Below, in pieces: positions 39,908 to 48,443 of a stretch of 64,000 bases of DNA. Under the pieces are notes generated by a model that made no database searches, was not told the DNA's origin, and worked only from the letters and a program-made list of their open reading frames with translations. The first letter of the stretch is position 1. Each line of letters begins with the position of its first letter. Source of the DNA: Flavobacteriales bacterium (lineage in GTDB: Bacteria; Bacteroidota; Bacteroidia; Flavobacteriales; Schleiferiaceae). Both the position numbers and the translations under genes were made by a program. Where the stretch lies: assembly GCA_017795025.1 (NCBI GenBank), contig CP051243.1, positions 2,175,501 to 2,239,500 of the forward strand, given 5' to 3'.

Positions 39908-42743
39908 GTTCCTTTACCGTATCCTGCCCTTGTTATTTTTAAGCTTAAGCTTAGTAGGACAAGAGGCTGAAGAAAAAGCTTCCTTAAGTGGAACCATCAC
40001 CGATGCCGTAACTGGTGAGTCGCTACCCGGCGCCAACATTGTTCTCGTGGGAACCTACCTCGGTGCGGCTACTGATTTTGAGGGAAATTATGTCATTAAC
40101 GGCATCAAGCCTCAGGATTACACCGTGAAAGTGCAGTTTATTGGTTACGAAACCAAGTTGTTTACGGGAATCTCCTTCGCTCCTGGAGAGTCTAAAGTGC
40201 TCAATATTAAATTAAAAGAGCAAAGTGAATCCCTAAATGAGGTTACCGTTGTTGGGAAGCGTGAACAAATTAGCTTAGAAAAAGCCAGTAGCGAAGTAAG
40301 CATTACCCAAGAGCAGATTTCGCAAATGAACGTGCGCGACGTTCAGGAAGTTTTGCAAATGCAAGCTGGGGTGGTAAAAACCCAAGATGGTTTGCAAATA
40401 CGCGGAGCACGGGTATATGAAACCGAATACATTGTAGACGGAATCTCTGCTCAGGATCCCTTGGCCGGAACTGGTTTTGGGGTAGATGTGAATTCCAGTG
40501 CGGTGGCCAGCGTAGACCTCATTACCGGTGGTGTGGGAGCTGAGTTTGGCGGTGGTAGTTCGGGCGTGGTAAACACCCGTATTCGCGAAGGCGGAGAGAA
40601 GTTTGAAATAAGTGGTCGCTACCAACGAGATAACCTTGGTGATGCTGGTGTTGCTAGCAGTTTTAATACCGACCGGATTGAAATTAACATGGGTACACCT
40701 ATTCCGGGCACAAAGAAAAAACTTACGCTTTTTGTGAGCGGCTCCGCTTTTATGAGCGATGGCTATTTTGGGCCGGTGGCTGATCAATTAAACAGCTCCT
40801 TATTTACCGCTAACCCCGAGTTTTGGGCACCCCGTTTTTCCAATGCCTTTACCAATACCATTAAGGTGGCTTATCGCCTAAAGTCGGGAACTAAGCTTAC
40901 GCTTACCAACCAGCATTCCTTAAACATTAACCAGAATACCCGAACCCTTCAAATTGTAGGTTTCGATGCCATTTTAACCCCTGGTTTTCAATATTCGCGC
41001 AGCAATAATCTGGATAATGCGACCACCTATACACATCATTCGAACCTTACCGCTTTAAACCTCAACCATCTTATCAATAAGAACTGGGGCCTAAGCTTTT
41101 CGGCCGGAAGGCTCTTCACTAATCTGCGGGCCGACGCTAACGGTCGCCCTTTCCGTACCGAAACCGTTGATCAAATTTTAGATGAGGAGCATATCGTTTC
41201 CTATCCGGTTTCCATTTTTAATCCCGGTGACCCTAGTGGCATTTACTACGTATCGGTAGGCGATGGCTTAGTAAACAACGGAGGTATCACACCCGTATGG
41301 CACGACCACTACGTAGAGGAATACAGCTTAAACGCCAAGGCCACTTGGATTCCGGATAACAAGCAACACGAACTTAGCTTCGGTATCCAAAACACTTTTA
41401 CCGAGTACCAATGGGTAGATGTGAGTCGCCCCTGGGTTGGAGCCCCCATCCGTATTAATGATAGTACCTCAACCCAATCGGTAAGCATCGGCTCTAGTAA
41501 CGATATTTGGGCGGTTAACCCAGCAGAAATAGGTATCTTCCTGCAAGATCAAATTAGCTACAAGGGAATTATTGCTACCCTTGGACTACGCCTAAATACC
41601 TGGGCTCCTGGCAAATTTGTGGATGATGCAGTTGCCGATCCAAGTGCACCGGTAATTGATCAAGTTCGCGAAGATTACAATGCCAAAACCGCCGAGGTAT
41701 TTGGTTTACGATGGAAAGCACGTCTTTTACCTAAAATCAACGTGAGCTTCCCGGTAACGGAAAATAATGTGCTGTACTTTAACTACGGTCACAGCATGCG
41801 TTTACCTCACCCTCGCTTTATTTATGCGGGTTTAGACCCGACCTATCAAGACCGTTCCTTCCTCGCCAGCCTAGGGAACCCCGATTTGGACCCTGAGGTA
41901 AACGTGAGTTACGAGATTGGCTTAAAATCGAAGCTCAACAAGGATTTGGCGATGAGCCTAACGGCCTTTAACAATAATCGTTTCGACTATATCGTGAGCC
42001 GTCGGGTGATTGTCGCCGACCAAACGGGAAGACCCACCACCAAGAATTTCTACATCAACCAGGATTACGCCAACATTTACGGGGTGGAGCTTGGTTTAAA
42101 CTATCGAATTGGCCGCTACTTTAACAGCTTTGCTAATGTGGGTTATCAGGTAGCGCGCGGTAAATCCAACTCCGCTCGTGAGTCCAGTTTGCAGATTGAA
42201 CAAAATGGGGAAGTTTCATTAACGCGCGAGCAATACCTTGCTTTCGACCGTCCTTGGAATATTAATACGGGAATCATTTTCGCGCCCGATAGTACCCTAC
42301 CCGTGTTAGGAATGGACCTTACCGGCTTTAGTGCCTTCTTATCTTATCAGTACACCAGCGGTTTCCGCTACACCCCTCAGCAGCAAACGGACGTAAATGA
42401 ATTGGGCCGTCCGATTTACGAACCATTGGTTGATCAATATTTACAAAATCAAGCGGAACCTTGGCATAACTTCGACCTTAAGCTCACCTACAACTTACCC
42501 CTGGGTCTCAAGAAGGGCAAGGGCATCTCCTTAAGTATTGAGATTCGAAATCTCAGCAATGCTAAAAACTCCCAGATCATCAATCCGGTTACGGGTAGAG
42601 CCTATGAGTTTGGCGACGATGTACCGCTTACTTGGCGAGACCCTCGCTACAACGGACCGCAAGAAAGTGGCCTTGATCCGCGCAACCCGGCACGATATCT
42701 GGCGCCTCGGCAAATTTTATACGGACTCGAATTTCGCTTTTAG
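39897..42743 (+). CDS. TonB-dependent outer-membrane receptor
   Basis: 948 residues. Signal peptide, then a carboxypeptidase-like regulatory domain (about residues 28-112: ASLSGTITDAVTGESLPGANI ... LNIKL), plug (SLNEVTVVG, RGARVYETEYIVDG, GGVGAEFGGGSSGVVN) and a long 22-stranded-type barrel ending LYGLEFRF. The layout is SusC-like, but no SusD gene is nearby. ATG 39897 is preferred to GTG 39882, because it begins the signal peptide. Such receptors import large substrates using TonB energy. Immediate neighbours are a lipoprotein upstream and a PorV-like barrel three bases downstream, a repeated grouping in this cluster type. The substrate is unknown. Confidence 0.92.
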   Translation: MNSKFLYRILPLLFLSLSLVGQEAEEKASLSGTITDAVTGESLPGANIVLVGTYLGAATDFEGNYVINGIKPQDYTVKVQFIGYETKLFTGISFAPGESKVLNIKLKEQSESLNEVTVVGKREQISLEKASSEVSITQEQISQMNVRDVQEVLQMQAGVVKTQDGLQIRGARVYETEYIVDGISAQDPLAGTGFGVDVNSSAVASVDLITGGVGAEFGGGSSGVVNTRIREGGEKFEISGRYQRDNLGDAGVASSFNTDRIEINMGTPIPGTKKKLTLFVSGSAFMSDGYFGPVADQLNSSLFTANPEFWAPRFSNAFTNTIKVAYRLKSGTKLTLTNQHSLNINQNTRTLQIVGFDAILTPGFQYSRSNNLDNATTYTHHSNLTALNLNHLINKNWGLSFSAGRLFTNLRADANGRPFRTETVDQILDEEHIVSYPVSIFNPGDPSGIYYVSVGDGLVNNGGITPVWHDHYVEEYSLNAKATWIPDNKQHELSFGIQNTFTEYQWVDVSRPWVGAPIRINDSTSTQSVSIGSSNDIWAVNPAEIGIFLQDQISYKGIIATLGLRLNTWAPGKFVDDAVADPSAPVIDQVREDYNAKTAEVFGLRWKARLLPKINVSFPVTENNVLYFNYGHSMRLPHPRFIYAGLDPTYQDRSFLASLGNPDLDPEVNVSYEIGLKSKLNKDLAMSLTAFNNNRFDYIVSRRVIVADQTGRPTTKNFYINQDYANIYGVELGLNYRIGRYFNSFANVGYQVARGKSNSARESSLQIEQNGEVSLTREQYLAFDRPWNINTGIIFAPDSTLPVLGMDLTGFSAFLSYQYTSGFRYTPQQQTDVNELGRPIYEPLVDQYLQNQAEPWHNFDLKLTYNLPLGLKKGKGISLSIEIRNLSNAKNSQIINPVTGRAYEFGDDVPLTWRDPRYNGPQESGLDPRNPARYLAPRQILYGLEFRF

Positions 42744-42746
42744 GAG

Positions 42747-43757
42747 ATGAAGAATTTAATCACATACCTCTTTGCCCTCCTCTTTGCCTTACCGGCAGGA
42801 GCTCAAATTTTACCCAATTACGGGGGCGAGCGAGCGGGCTTATCCGCCTTGAGCTTTTTGAAAAACGATATGAGCAGCCGCTCCCTAGGCCTAGCTGGAA
42901 CCAGCTTAGCTTTGGAAGGGGATGCCTACTCGGTAATGAATAACCCCGCCGCCTTAACCGAACTTAAGGAAACCAGCTATGGTCTCAGTCACCTATTTTT
43001 AGGCGGTGGCGTAAACCAATCTTTTTTAGCGGCTAATTACCCGCTAAGTGATAAAAGCAGCACCTTAAGTTTTAGCATCAATTCCCTGAACTCTGGGGAT
43101 ATGGAGGAGCGCACCGAGTTTCAACCGATGGGAACCGGACGCCAAGTTTCGGTTGCAAACATTGCCGTGGGAGCCACCTACGCTCGACAGCTTTCGGCTG
43201 TATTTAGTGCGGCAGTGAGCGTGAAGTATATTTATGAAGGAGTTGCGGGCTTTCATAACAGTAATGCAACGGTAGATTTAGCCTTCCTTTATAAAACTGA
43301 TTTCCGCGATTTGAAATTTGCGGCCATGGTGCAAAACTTTGGCGGTAACTCCTCTTTAGGAAGCGATGCTGATATTCCCACTACTTTTAATCGCAGTACC
43401 GGAATTGGACTGGAAGCCAATGTGGTTCCCACCATCTTTAAGCTTGGCTTAAGCATGGTACCCTGGAAACAAGGAGATCATAGCTTGCTCACGGGCCTCC
43501 AATTGAATCACCCGAACGACAATGCCGAGAATTACTCGGCAGGACTGGAGTACCGCTGGAAAGATATTTTCTTCGCCCGGGCAGGCTACCGAATAAGTGT
43601 TCGTCACCGACATATCCCCACCTTCGGAATTGGTGTGCGCAGTCGCCTCGGACAATTTCCCTTTTACATAGACTACGCGGCCAACCCAACCAATTTTATC
43701 GGCCTACAACATAGTATTGGCCTCCGTTTCCGACTCATTAGAATTGCTGATCGATGA
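42747..43757 (+). CDS. PorV/PorQ-family outer-membrane barrel
   Basis: 336 residues. Signal peptide about 1-19, then ERAGLSALSFLKNDMSSRSLGLAGTSLALEGDAYSVMNNPAAL, the hallmark start of the PorV/PorQ (UPF0164) group (residues about 27-70), and a 14-strand-type FadL-like barrel. PorV shuttles T9SS cargo from the translocon to the attachment complex; PorQ is a related component. Whether this copy serves the T9SS or the receptor next door is not known. It lies three bases after the receptor and overlaps the next gene by four bases. Confidence 0.82.
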   Translation: MKNLITYLFALLFALPAGAQILPNYGGERAGLSALSFLKNDMSSRSLGLAGTSLALEGDAYSVMNNPAALTELKETSYGLSHLFLGGGVNQSFLAANYPLSDKSSTLSFSINSLNSGDMEERTEFQPMGTGRQVSVANIAVGATYARQLSAVFSAAVSVKYIYEGVAGFHNSNATVDLAFLYKTDFRDLKFAAMVQNFGGNSSLGSDADIPTTFNRSTGIGLEANVVPTIFKLGLSMVPWKQGDHSLLTGLQLNHPNDNAENYSAGLEYRWKDIFFARAGYRISVRHRHIPTFGIGVRSRLGQFPFYIDYAANPTNFIGLQHSIGLRFRLIRIADR

Positions 43758-45013
43758 TGCGCAGTACAAGCATATTTAGTTTATTAATCCTGGCTTTAAC
43801 TTTAAGCTCTTGCGAGGATTATTGGGGTAAGAAAACCGATTTGGATTTTATTGACGTCCCACCGGACAACTCCATTCGCGACATTGCCTATGTCCCCATT
43901 TTACCGGTACTCGATGATTTTAACCGCCCTAGCGATGTGTGCGCAGGCTTCGACGGCCTCATTTACGTTGTTGATGAAGGCAGTCAGGAAGTTGTAGCCC
44001 TCGATGAATCGGGCCGAATACTAGGTCGAAAGTTTGTTCCCGGCGCCCGCTCTGTGGTGCAAGACCGTCGCTTCGATTTATTGGTCATCGGCACCAAAGA
44101 CTCGCTTTACAATGCGGCTAATGGGGATACCCTCTTAACCTTTTCAGCGATTTACCGTTTGCGAATGGCCGGTCAAGGCGCCTACAGCCTTTCCAATGCC
44201 CAGATTGTAAACACGATTATCCATCCTTTTTACTACACCGAAAGCAATCCTATTCGTCGTACGGTTGATTTTGTGCGCTTTATGCAAATTGGAATTATTG
44301 GGAATAATCAAGATCCTAGCCGCAATAATCAGTATTACGTGAGTCGGCAATATGTGCGCAATCCCGACCCCGACCCCAGTAACCCTGAGGTGAGCAGTGG
44401 TCCCTTAGGACCCAACGATGCCGTGCTTCATTTTGCCAATGATGATGTGTTGATATCGCCTATTTCTGTGCAAACGGCATCGGGCTTCTTTAACGACTTC
44501 TTCTCCTATCCTTCGGGAATTACCACCTTTACCCAGCCTCCTCAATTTGGTGCAGTTAGTGGAAGCAACTTTTTATACACTTCTTTGGAGCCTAATAATG
44601 CCCTTAAAGTGCAGTACATCGAGTTCATTGAAAGTGAATTTGGAGCCGAATACCGTCCTCGGATTTTGGCCTCCGGAGACACCTCTCAGGCCGATGGTTT
44701 TATTAATTCCCCCAATAAGTTTAGCGCCCCCAGAGCGATAACTTTTGCGGGCGATGGAACTCAGTTTCTGTTTGTGGTGGATAGCGAAACCGACTCTTTA
44801 TACCAATTCTCCTTAAATGGTTTTGAAGGTATTCGTCCCCCCGCGGCAGCCGGAATTGATCGCTATGTAAAAGCAAGCTTTGGAGGCACGGGTGTGGGTT
44901 TAATGCAGTTCAACGACCCTGTTGGGGTGGCTTATTATAACCAAATCGTGTACGTAGCCGATGCGGGTAATGGACGCATCATGCGCTTTAAACTAACCCT
45001 CGATTTCGATTAA
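43754..45013 (+). CDS. Lipoprotein with beta-propeller (NHL-like) body
   Basis: 419 residues, lipoprotein signal (LILALTLSSC, Cys at about residue 20). The body shows repeated propeller-like segments: RPSDVCAGFDGLIYVVDEGSQEVVALD and, near the end, FNDPVGVAYYNQIVYVADAGNGRIMRFKL, the NHL repeat pattern, so a six-bladed propeller is likely. Propellers of this kind bind ligands or proteins at the cell surface. Last gene of the receptor unit, coupled by ATGA overlap to the PorV-like gene, and followed by a weak hairpin. No enzymatic motif was seen. Confidence 0.75.
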   Translation: MMRSTSIFSLLILALTLSSCEDYWGKKTDLDFIDVPPDNSIRDIAYVPILPVLDDFNRPSDVCAGFDGLIYVVDEGSQEVVALDESGRILGRKFVPGARSVVQDRRFDLLVIGTKDSLYNAANGDTLLTFSAIYRLRMAGQGAYSLSNAQIVNTIIHPFYYTESNPIRRTVDFVRFMQIGIIGNNQDPSRNNQYYVSRQYVRNPDPDPSNPEVSSGPLGPNDAVLHFANDDVLISPISVQTASGFFNDFFSYPSGITTFTQPPQFGAVSGSNFLYTSLEPNNALKVQYIEFIESEFGAEYRPRILASGDTSQADGFINSPNKFSAPRAITFAGDGTQFLFVVDSETDSLYQFSLNGFEGIRPPAAAGIDRYVKASFGGTGVGLMQFNDPVGVAYYNQIVYVADAGNGRIMRFKLTLDFD

Positions 45014-45020
45014 TAAACCT

Positions 45021-45047
45021 GAGCCTCCTTTACTCATTAAAAGGCTC
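45021..45047 (+). terminator. Possible terminator at the end of the receptor cluster
   Basis: GAGCCT ... AGGCTC stem extended by TTTA / TAAA after a two-base bulge, but only two T follow, so termination may be weak. Confidence 0.4.
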
Positions 45048-45086
45048 TTAGAACTCATAACCCAATCTCGTTTAAAGGGAAAAAGC

Positions 45087-45094
45087 TACATTTG
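45087..45094 (+). promoter_or_regulatory. Putative -7 box TACATTTG
   Basis: Full consensus match ten bases before ATG 45105; it would start the four-gene unit 45105-47675. Confidence 0.5.
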
Positions 45095-45104
45095 AAATTC
45101 GAGA

Positions 45105-45518
45105 ATGCGGAAATTTATTTACATAGCACTGTTCGTACTTGCTCTTGGTCAAGTAACTGCTTGGGCTCAAAGTCCCCAAGGAGGTTCATCTATGCAGCAA
45201 TCCGCTCTTTGCCCACTATACATTCCCAATGCCTTTACACCAAATGGCGATGGTATTAACGATCAGTTCCAAATTCGCATCAGCGAAAACTGTGAGATGG
45301 TGAAATTTAACCTTCAAGTATTTGATCGTTGGGGTCGTCTGGTGTTTCAAACCACTAGCTTAGACAATGACCAGAGTTGGGATGGCAAATTCGAAAATCA
45401 AGATCTGCAGCAAGGAGTTTACCTCTTTAAATTAACCGCAGAAATGTTAAGCTACAACAATCAGAAGTCCGAACCGGTTAAGTATAACAAACAAGGTTCT
45501 GTCGTTTTGATTCGTTAA
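45105..45518 (+). CDS. Stand-alone T9SS type B C-terminal domain protein
   Basis: 137 residues. Signal peptide (about 1-21, AWAQS) and a short Gln/Ser-rich spacer lead straight into a gliding-motility-associated (type B) C-terminal domain: IPNAFTPNGDGINDQF, then VFDRWGRLVFQTTS, WDGKF and LQQGVYLFKLTAEM. In most proteins this domain is the export tag at the end of a large adhesin; here there is almost nothing before it. It could be a minimal T9SS substrate, a structural unit in its own right, or a decoy/inhibitor. It heads a four-gene cluster with spacing of two bases to the next. Confidence 0.85.
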   Translation: MRKFIYIALFVLALGQVTAWAQSPQGGSSMQQSALCPLYIPNAFTPNGDGINDQFQIRISENCEMVKFNLQVFDRWGRLVFQTTSLDNDQSWDGKFENQDLQQGVYLFKLTAEMLSYNNQKSEPVKYNKQGSVVLIR

Positions 45519-45520
45519 GC

Positions 45521-45913
45521 ATGTTTCCACACCTTTTTCTCCTCTTATTTTATTCCTTTTACCCAGCTCAGGAGAGCTTAAACCTTACTATCAAGGTAGA
45601 TGGTATTGAAGCCATCGAGGGTAAGTTAATGTTCAAATTATCAGATGCCAAGGGTAAGGTGATTAAGAAGTTCACGCATCCGGTTGATGAGAATCCCGAG
45701 ACCCTTACCATCAAACTTGCGCCTGGGCAATATGCCATCGCTTGTTTTCACGATGCCAATGATAATGATGAATTGGACACTGGGTTTACGGGAATCCCCA
45801 CCGAGAATTATGCCTTTAGCAATAATGTACGCGGCACCTTTGGTCCACCCGATTTAGCAGAGCAACTTATTACCTTGCAAGCCGCAAAGACCATCCAATT
45901 GCACCTTAAATGA
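45521..45913 (+). CDS. DUF2141 domain protein
   Basis: 130 residues. Short hydrophobic N-terminus serving as a signal peptide (about 1-17), followed by a small beta-sandwich: LNLTIKVDGIEAIEGKLMFKL, YAIACFHDANDNDELDTGFTGIPTENYAFSNN, the last segment being the clear DUF2141 signature with the Asp-rich loop that may hold a metal. Family role unknown; members are periplasmic or secreted. Two bases after the type B domain gene and overlapping the next by four. Confidence 0.88.
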   Translation: MFPHLFLLLFYSFYPAQESLNLTIKVDGIEAIEGKLMFKLSDAKGKVIKKFTHPVDENPETLTIKLAPGQYAIACFHDANDNDELDTGFTGIPTENYAFSNNVRGTFGPPDLAEQLITLQAAKTIQLHLK

Positions 45914-46680
45914 GAAAGCTGCTCTTCCTATTTCTCCTCAGCACTGGCCTCCCCCTTCAGGCACAAAATCCATTGGAGGGTGACTACCTTTTCTTCAGTT
46001 TAGGAGCTAGCCTCGATCAGTTTAACGACGCTTATGTTTCTCCCAATAATTACCGTGGCCTCTCCGGTCAACTGGGATTAGGATGGCATACCTATTCGGG
46101 TAAATGGATGAGTAATTTGGATATTACGGTTCATGGCGGTTGGCAAAATCCACTGGCCTATCCCGAGCAAAGCAATCAAACCTTTAGTTTGGGCTTTAGA
46201 GGACATTACAGTTTACGCTATCGTTTCTTGGAGCGCGGGAAACATCAAGTTTTAGCCGGCTTGCATAGTCAAAACATTTTTGTGCTTCGCGAACACAACC
46301 TTTACCGCAATAGCGCCCAAAGCTTCAGTGGTTTTTTTGGTTATGGCCCAAGCTTGGCCTACACCTATCACCGCGAAACAAAAATCTTCGGTGCCACCTG
46401 GTCCTGGTCTTGGCAAAGCGAATGGAATATCCCGCTGGGTACTTACCTCCTTCGACCCAATTACATTCGTCAGTATTCTGCCGGCGAGATTGGCGATAGA
46501 GGAAACCATTTCTTAAACGACACTTGGCAAACCGATTTCCGGCATAGTCTTATTTGGCACCGAGAAAATGGCAATCAAATTCGCTTAATGTACCAGTGGG
46601 AGTACTTTCAGACGGAGCGTTTTAACCCCTCCTATAATGGCGGGCACAGTATTCACTTGCAATTATTTTACCGCTTATGA
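45910..46680 (+). CDS. Outer-membrane beta-barrel protein, function unknown
   Basis: 256 residues with a signal peptide (about 1-19, LQAQN) and dense alternating strands rich in Tyr, Trp, His and Gly, ending in an aromatic barrel-like strand (HSIHLQLFYRL). No family recognised. Four-base overlaps with both neighbours place it within the same operon as the DUF2141 and peptidase genes, so it may be their membrane anchor. Confidence 0.65.
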   Translation: MRKLLFLFLLSTGLPLQAQNPLEGDYLFFSLGASLDQFNDAYVSPNNYRGLSGQLGLGWHTYSGKWMSNLDITVHGGWQNPLAYPEQSNQTFSLGFRGHYSLRYRFLERGKHQVLAGLHSQNIFVLREHNLYRNSAQSFSGFFGYGPSLAYTYHRETKIFGATWSWSWQSEWNIPLGTYLLRPNYIRQYSAGEIGDRGNHFLNDTWQTDFRHSLIWHRENGNQIRLMYQWEYFQTERFNPSYNGGHSIHLQLFYRL

Positions 46681-47675
46681 AACGATTGTTAGTGCCCCTA
46701 ATCGCCATAGCCCTATTTTCTTGCGAGCGCCAAATGATGCCCGAGGATCCTGGAAATGATCCCAGGGCAAATTTTAATAGTCTGGTGCAAACCGTGGGTA
46801 ATAAGTACAGCTTTTTCGAATTTAAGGGCATTAATTGGGAACAAGAAGCCCTTAAACAAAGTAGCAAGGTATCAGCGGGAATGAGTGATGAAGAACTATT
46901 CATGGTTCTCGACAGCTTGCTTTATGTTTTAAAAGATGGGCATGTAAACCTTACCTCGCCCTTCAATACCAGTCGAAACTGGCAGTGGTATTTAAATTCG
47001 CCGGATAACTTCAATGAAGAAAGTTTGGAGCGCTATTATTTAGATAGCGACTACCGTTTTAGTGGCGGATTTCGCTATCGTTATCTCCGCGATAGTATTG
47101 GCTATGTGCATTACGGCAGCTTTAGCTCCACCTTTAGTGAGGCCCAAATTGAAAACCTCTTTGCCTACTTTAAAGGGGCTAAAGGACTTATTCTCGACTT
47201 AAGAAACAATGGTGGGGGAAGCCTGAATAATACCTATCGCCTTGCGGGTCGTTTTACCGATGCCAGTGTTTCCGCACTAATTATGGATGAAAAAACTGGT
47301 GCGGGTCCCCAAGATTTTGGAAATGCAGTTTCGGTAAGCATTCCCGCCTTAGGGGCCAATCCCTTTCTCAAACCGGTTGTATTAATCACCAACCGAAGGT
47401 GCTATTCGGCCACCAACACCTTTACGGCCATCACTAAAAGTTTCCCTCAGTTTTACCATCTTGGAGATACCACTGGTGGTGGAGGTGGTATTCCGATCGA
47501 CTACGAACTACCCAATGGTTGGCGCTATCGTTTTTCCGCTACCCGCACATTTTTACCGGATGGTTTTAATATTGAAGGAGGTATTCCCCCCGACACGGCC
47601 TTCAATTTGGATCCCGCTGTCTTATCTGCAGGGCTTGATGGCTACATCGAATATGCCATCAACCACCTTAATTAA
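46677..47675 (+). CDS. S41-family peptidase lipoprotein
   Basis: 332 residues; lipoprotein signal (PLIAIALFSC, Cys near 16). The S41 core: an N-terminal helical cap with LYVLKDGHVNL, then IGYVHYGSFSS, the strand LILDLRNNGGGS and the nucleophile region TNRRCYSATNTFTAI (Ser near 243). The usual catalytic Lys of C-terminal processing peptidases about 25 residues later is replaced by a Gly-rich loop (TTGGGGGIP), so a tricorn-like Ser/His mechanism using the His of DGH is more likely. There is no PDZ domain. Last gene of the operon starting at 45105. Confidence 0.85.
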   Translation: MKRLLVPLIAIALFSCERQMMPEDPGNDPRANFNSLVQTVGNKYSFFEFKGINWEQEALKQSSKVSAGMSDEELFMVLDSLLYVLKDGHVNLTSPFNTSRNWQWYLNSPDNFNEESLERYYLDSDYRFSGGFRYRYLRDSIGYVHYGSFSSTFSEAQIENLFAYFKGAKGLILDLRNNGGGSLNNTYRLAGRFTDASVSALIMDEKTGAGPQDFGNAVSVSIPALGANPFLKPVVLITNRRCYSATNTFTAITKSFPQFYHLGDTTGGGGGIPIDYELPNGWRYRFSATRTFLPDGFNIEGGIPPDTAFNLDPAVLSAGLDGYIEYAINHLN

Positions 47676-47682
47676 AAGACCT

Positions 47683-48408
47683 TTAAAGCTTTCGAATTAA
47701 GCCCATTTCTGCGACGATTAACCAATGAAAGTGCTTATTGGGCACATCGTTTCGCGAAGGACTTAAAGAGTGCTGGCCTTGCAAGCCAAGGTCGAGGAGC
47801 CAACTATTGCTAAGCTTCCAACGGTATCCCGCTGCTAACTGCCCCTGCAATTGTAATCGAAACTGATCGCTGCTATAGAAGGGGGAAGAGTCTCTGGAAA
47901 GGTCTTCCGAATACAAACGGATTTTACGGCTGCCAATTTCGTAGATTAAGTTAAGGCCTCCGGCGAAATACCAAGCCTCTCGACTGGGGTCTAAAAAATA
48001 GTTCCAACGCAAAGGAATTTCGAGGTAATGCGAGGAACTCACCACCCGAAAGGCCCCCTTTGAAGAGCCTTCGCCTTCCTCGGGTACAAAACCATAATAC
48101 GGATCAATAGATTCAGGGAAATTAAGAGACCATTCCTCTTTGGATATCACCGATCTTCTTTGATAGTGGAGCCCTAAATCTAAAATAGAATTCTTGCCAA
48201 TCGCATACTGCCAAGATATACCCATTCCATAGGTCCATCCCGCTACATCCAATTCATTAAAGAGGTCGACCGAAGACGAATTAGGTCCGCTTAACCAATC
48301 GGAACCAAATCCGGTATTTACTCTTAAAATAAGGCTTGATTTAGCATCTCCATACTGACCATAAAGCGGTCCAGTCAAGATAAAAGCGAAAAGGAAAAAG
48401 CGAAGCAT
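47683..48408 (-). CDS. Outer-membrane beta-barrel (porin-like) protein
   Basis: 241 residues. Signal peptide about 1-17 (GPLYGQ), then about eight amphipathic strands (YGMGISWQYAIG, LDLGLHYQRRS, LEIPLRWNYF, YFAGGLNLIYEIG, LAAGYRWKLS, LDLGLQGQHSL), the pattern of small PorT/OmpA-like eight-stranded barrels common in Bacteroidota. The molecule lacks a periplasmic domain. Function unknown. It is convergent with the S41 gene, with seven bases between. Confidence 0.75.
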   Translation of the reverse strand: MLRFFLFAFILTGPLYGQYGDAKSSLILRVNTGFGSDWLSGPNSSSVDLFNELDVAGWTYGMGISWQYAIGKNSILDLGLHYQRRSVISKEEWSLNFPESIDPYYGFVPEEGEGSSKGAFRVVSSSHYLEIPLRWNYFLDPSREAWYFAGGLNLIYEIGSRKIRLYSEDLSRDSSPFYSSDQFRLQLQGQLAAGYRWKLSNSWLLDLGLQGQHSLSPSRNDVPNKHFHWLIVAEMGLIRKL

Positions 48409-48443
48409 TTAGTTGGTTTTAATACTAGTCTAATGTAAATAAT

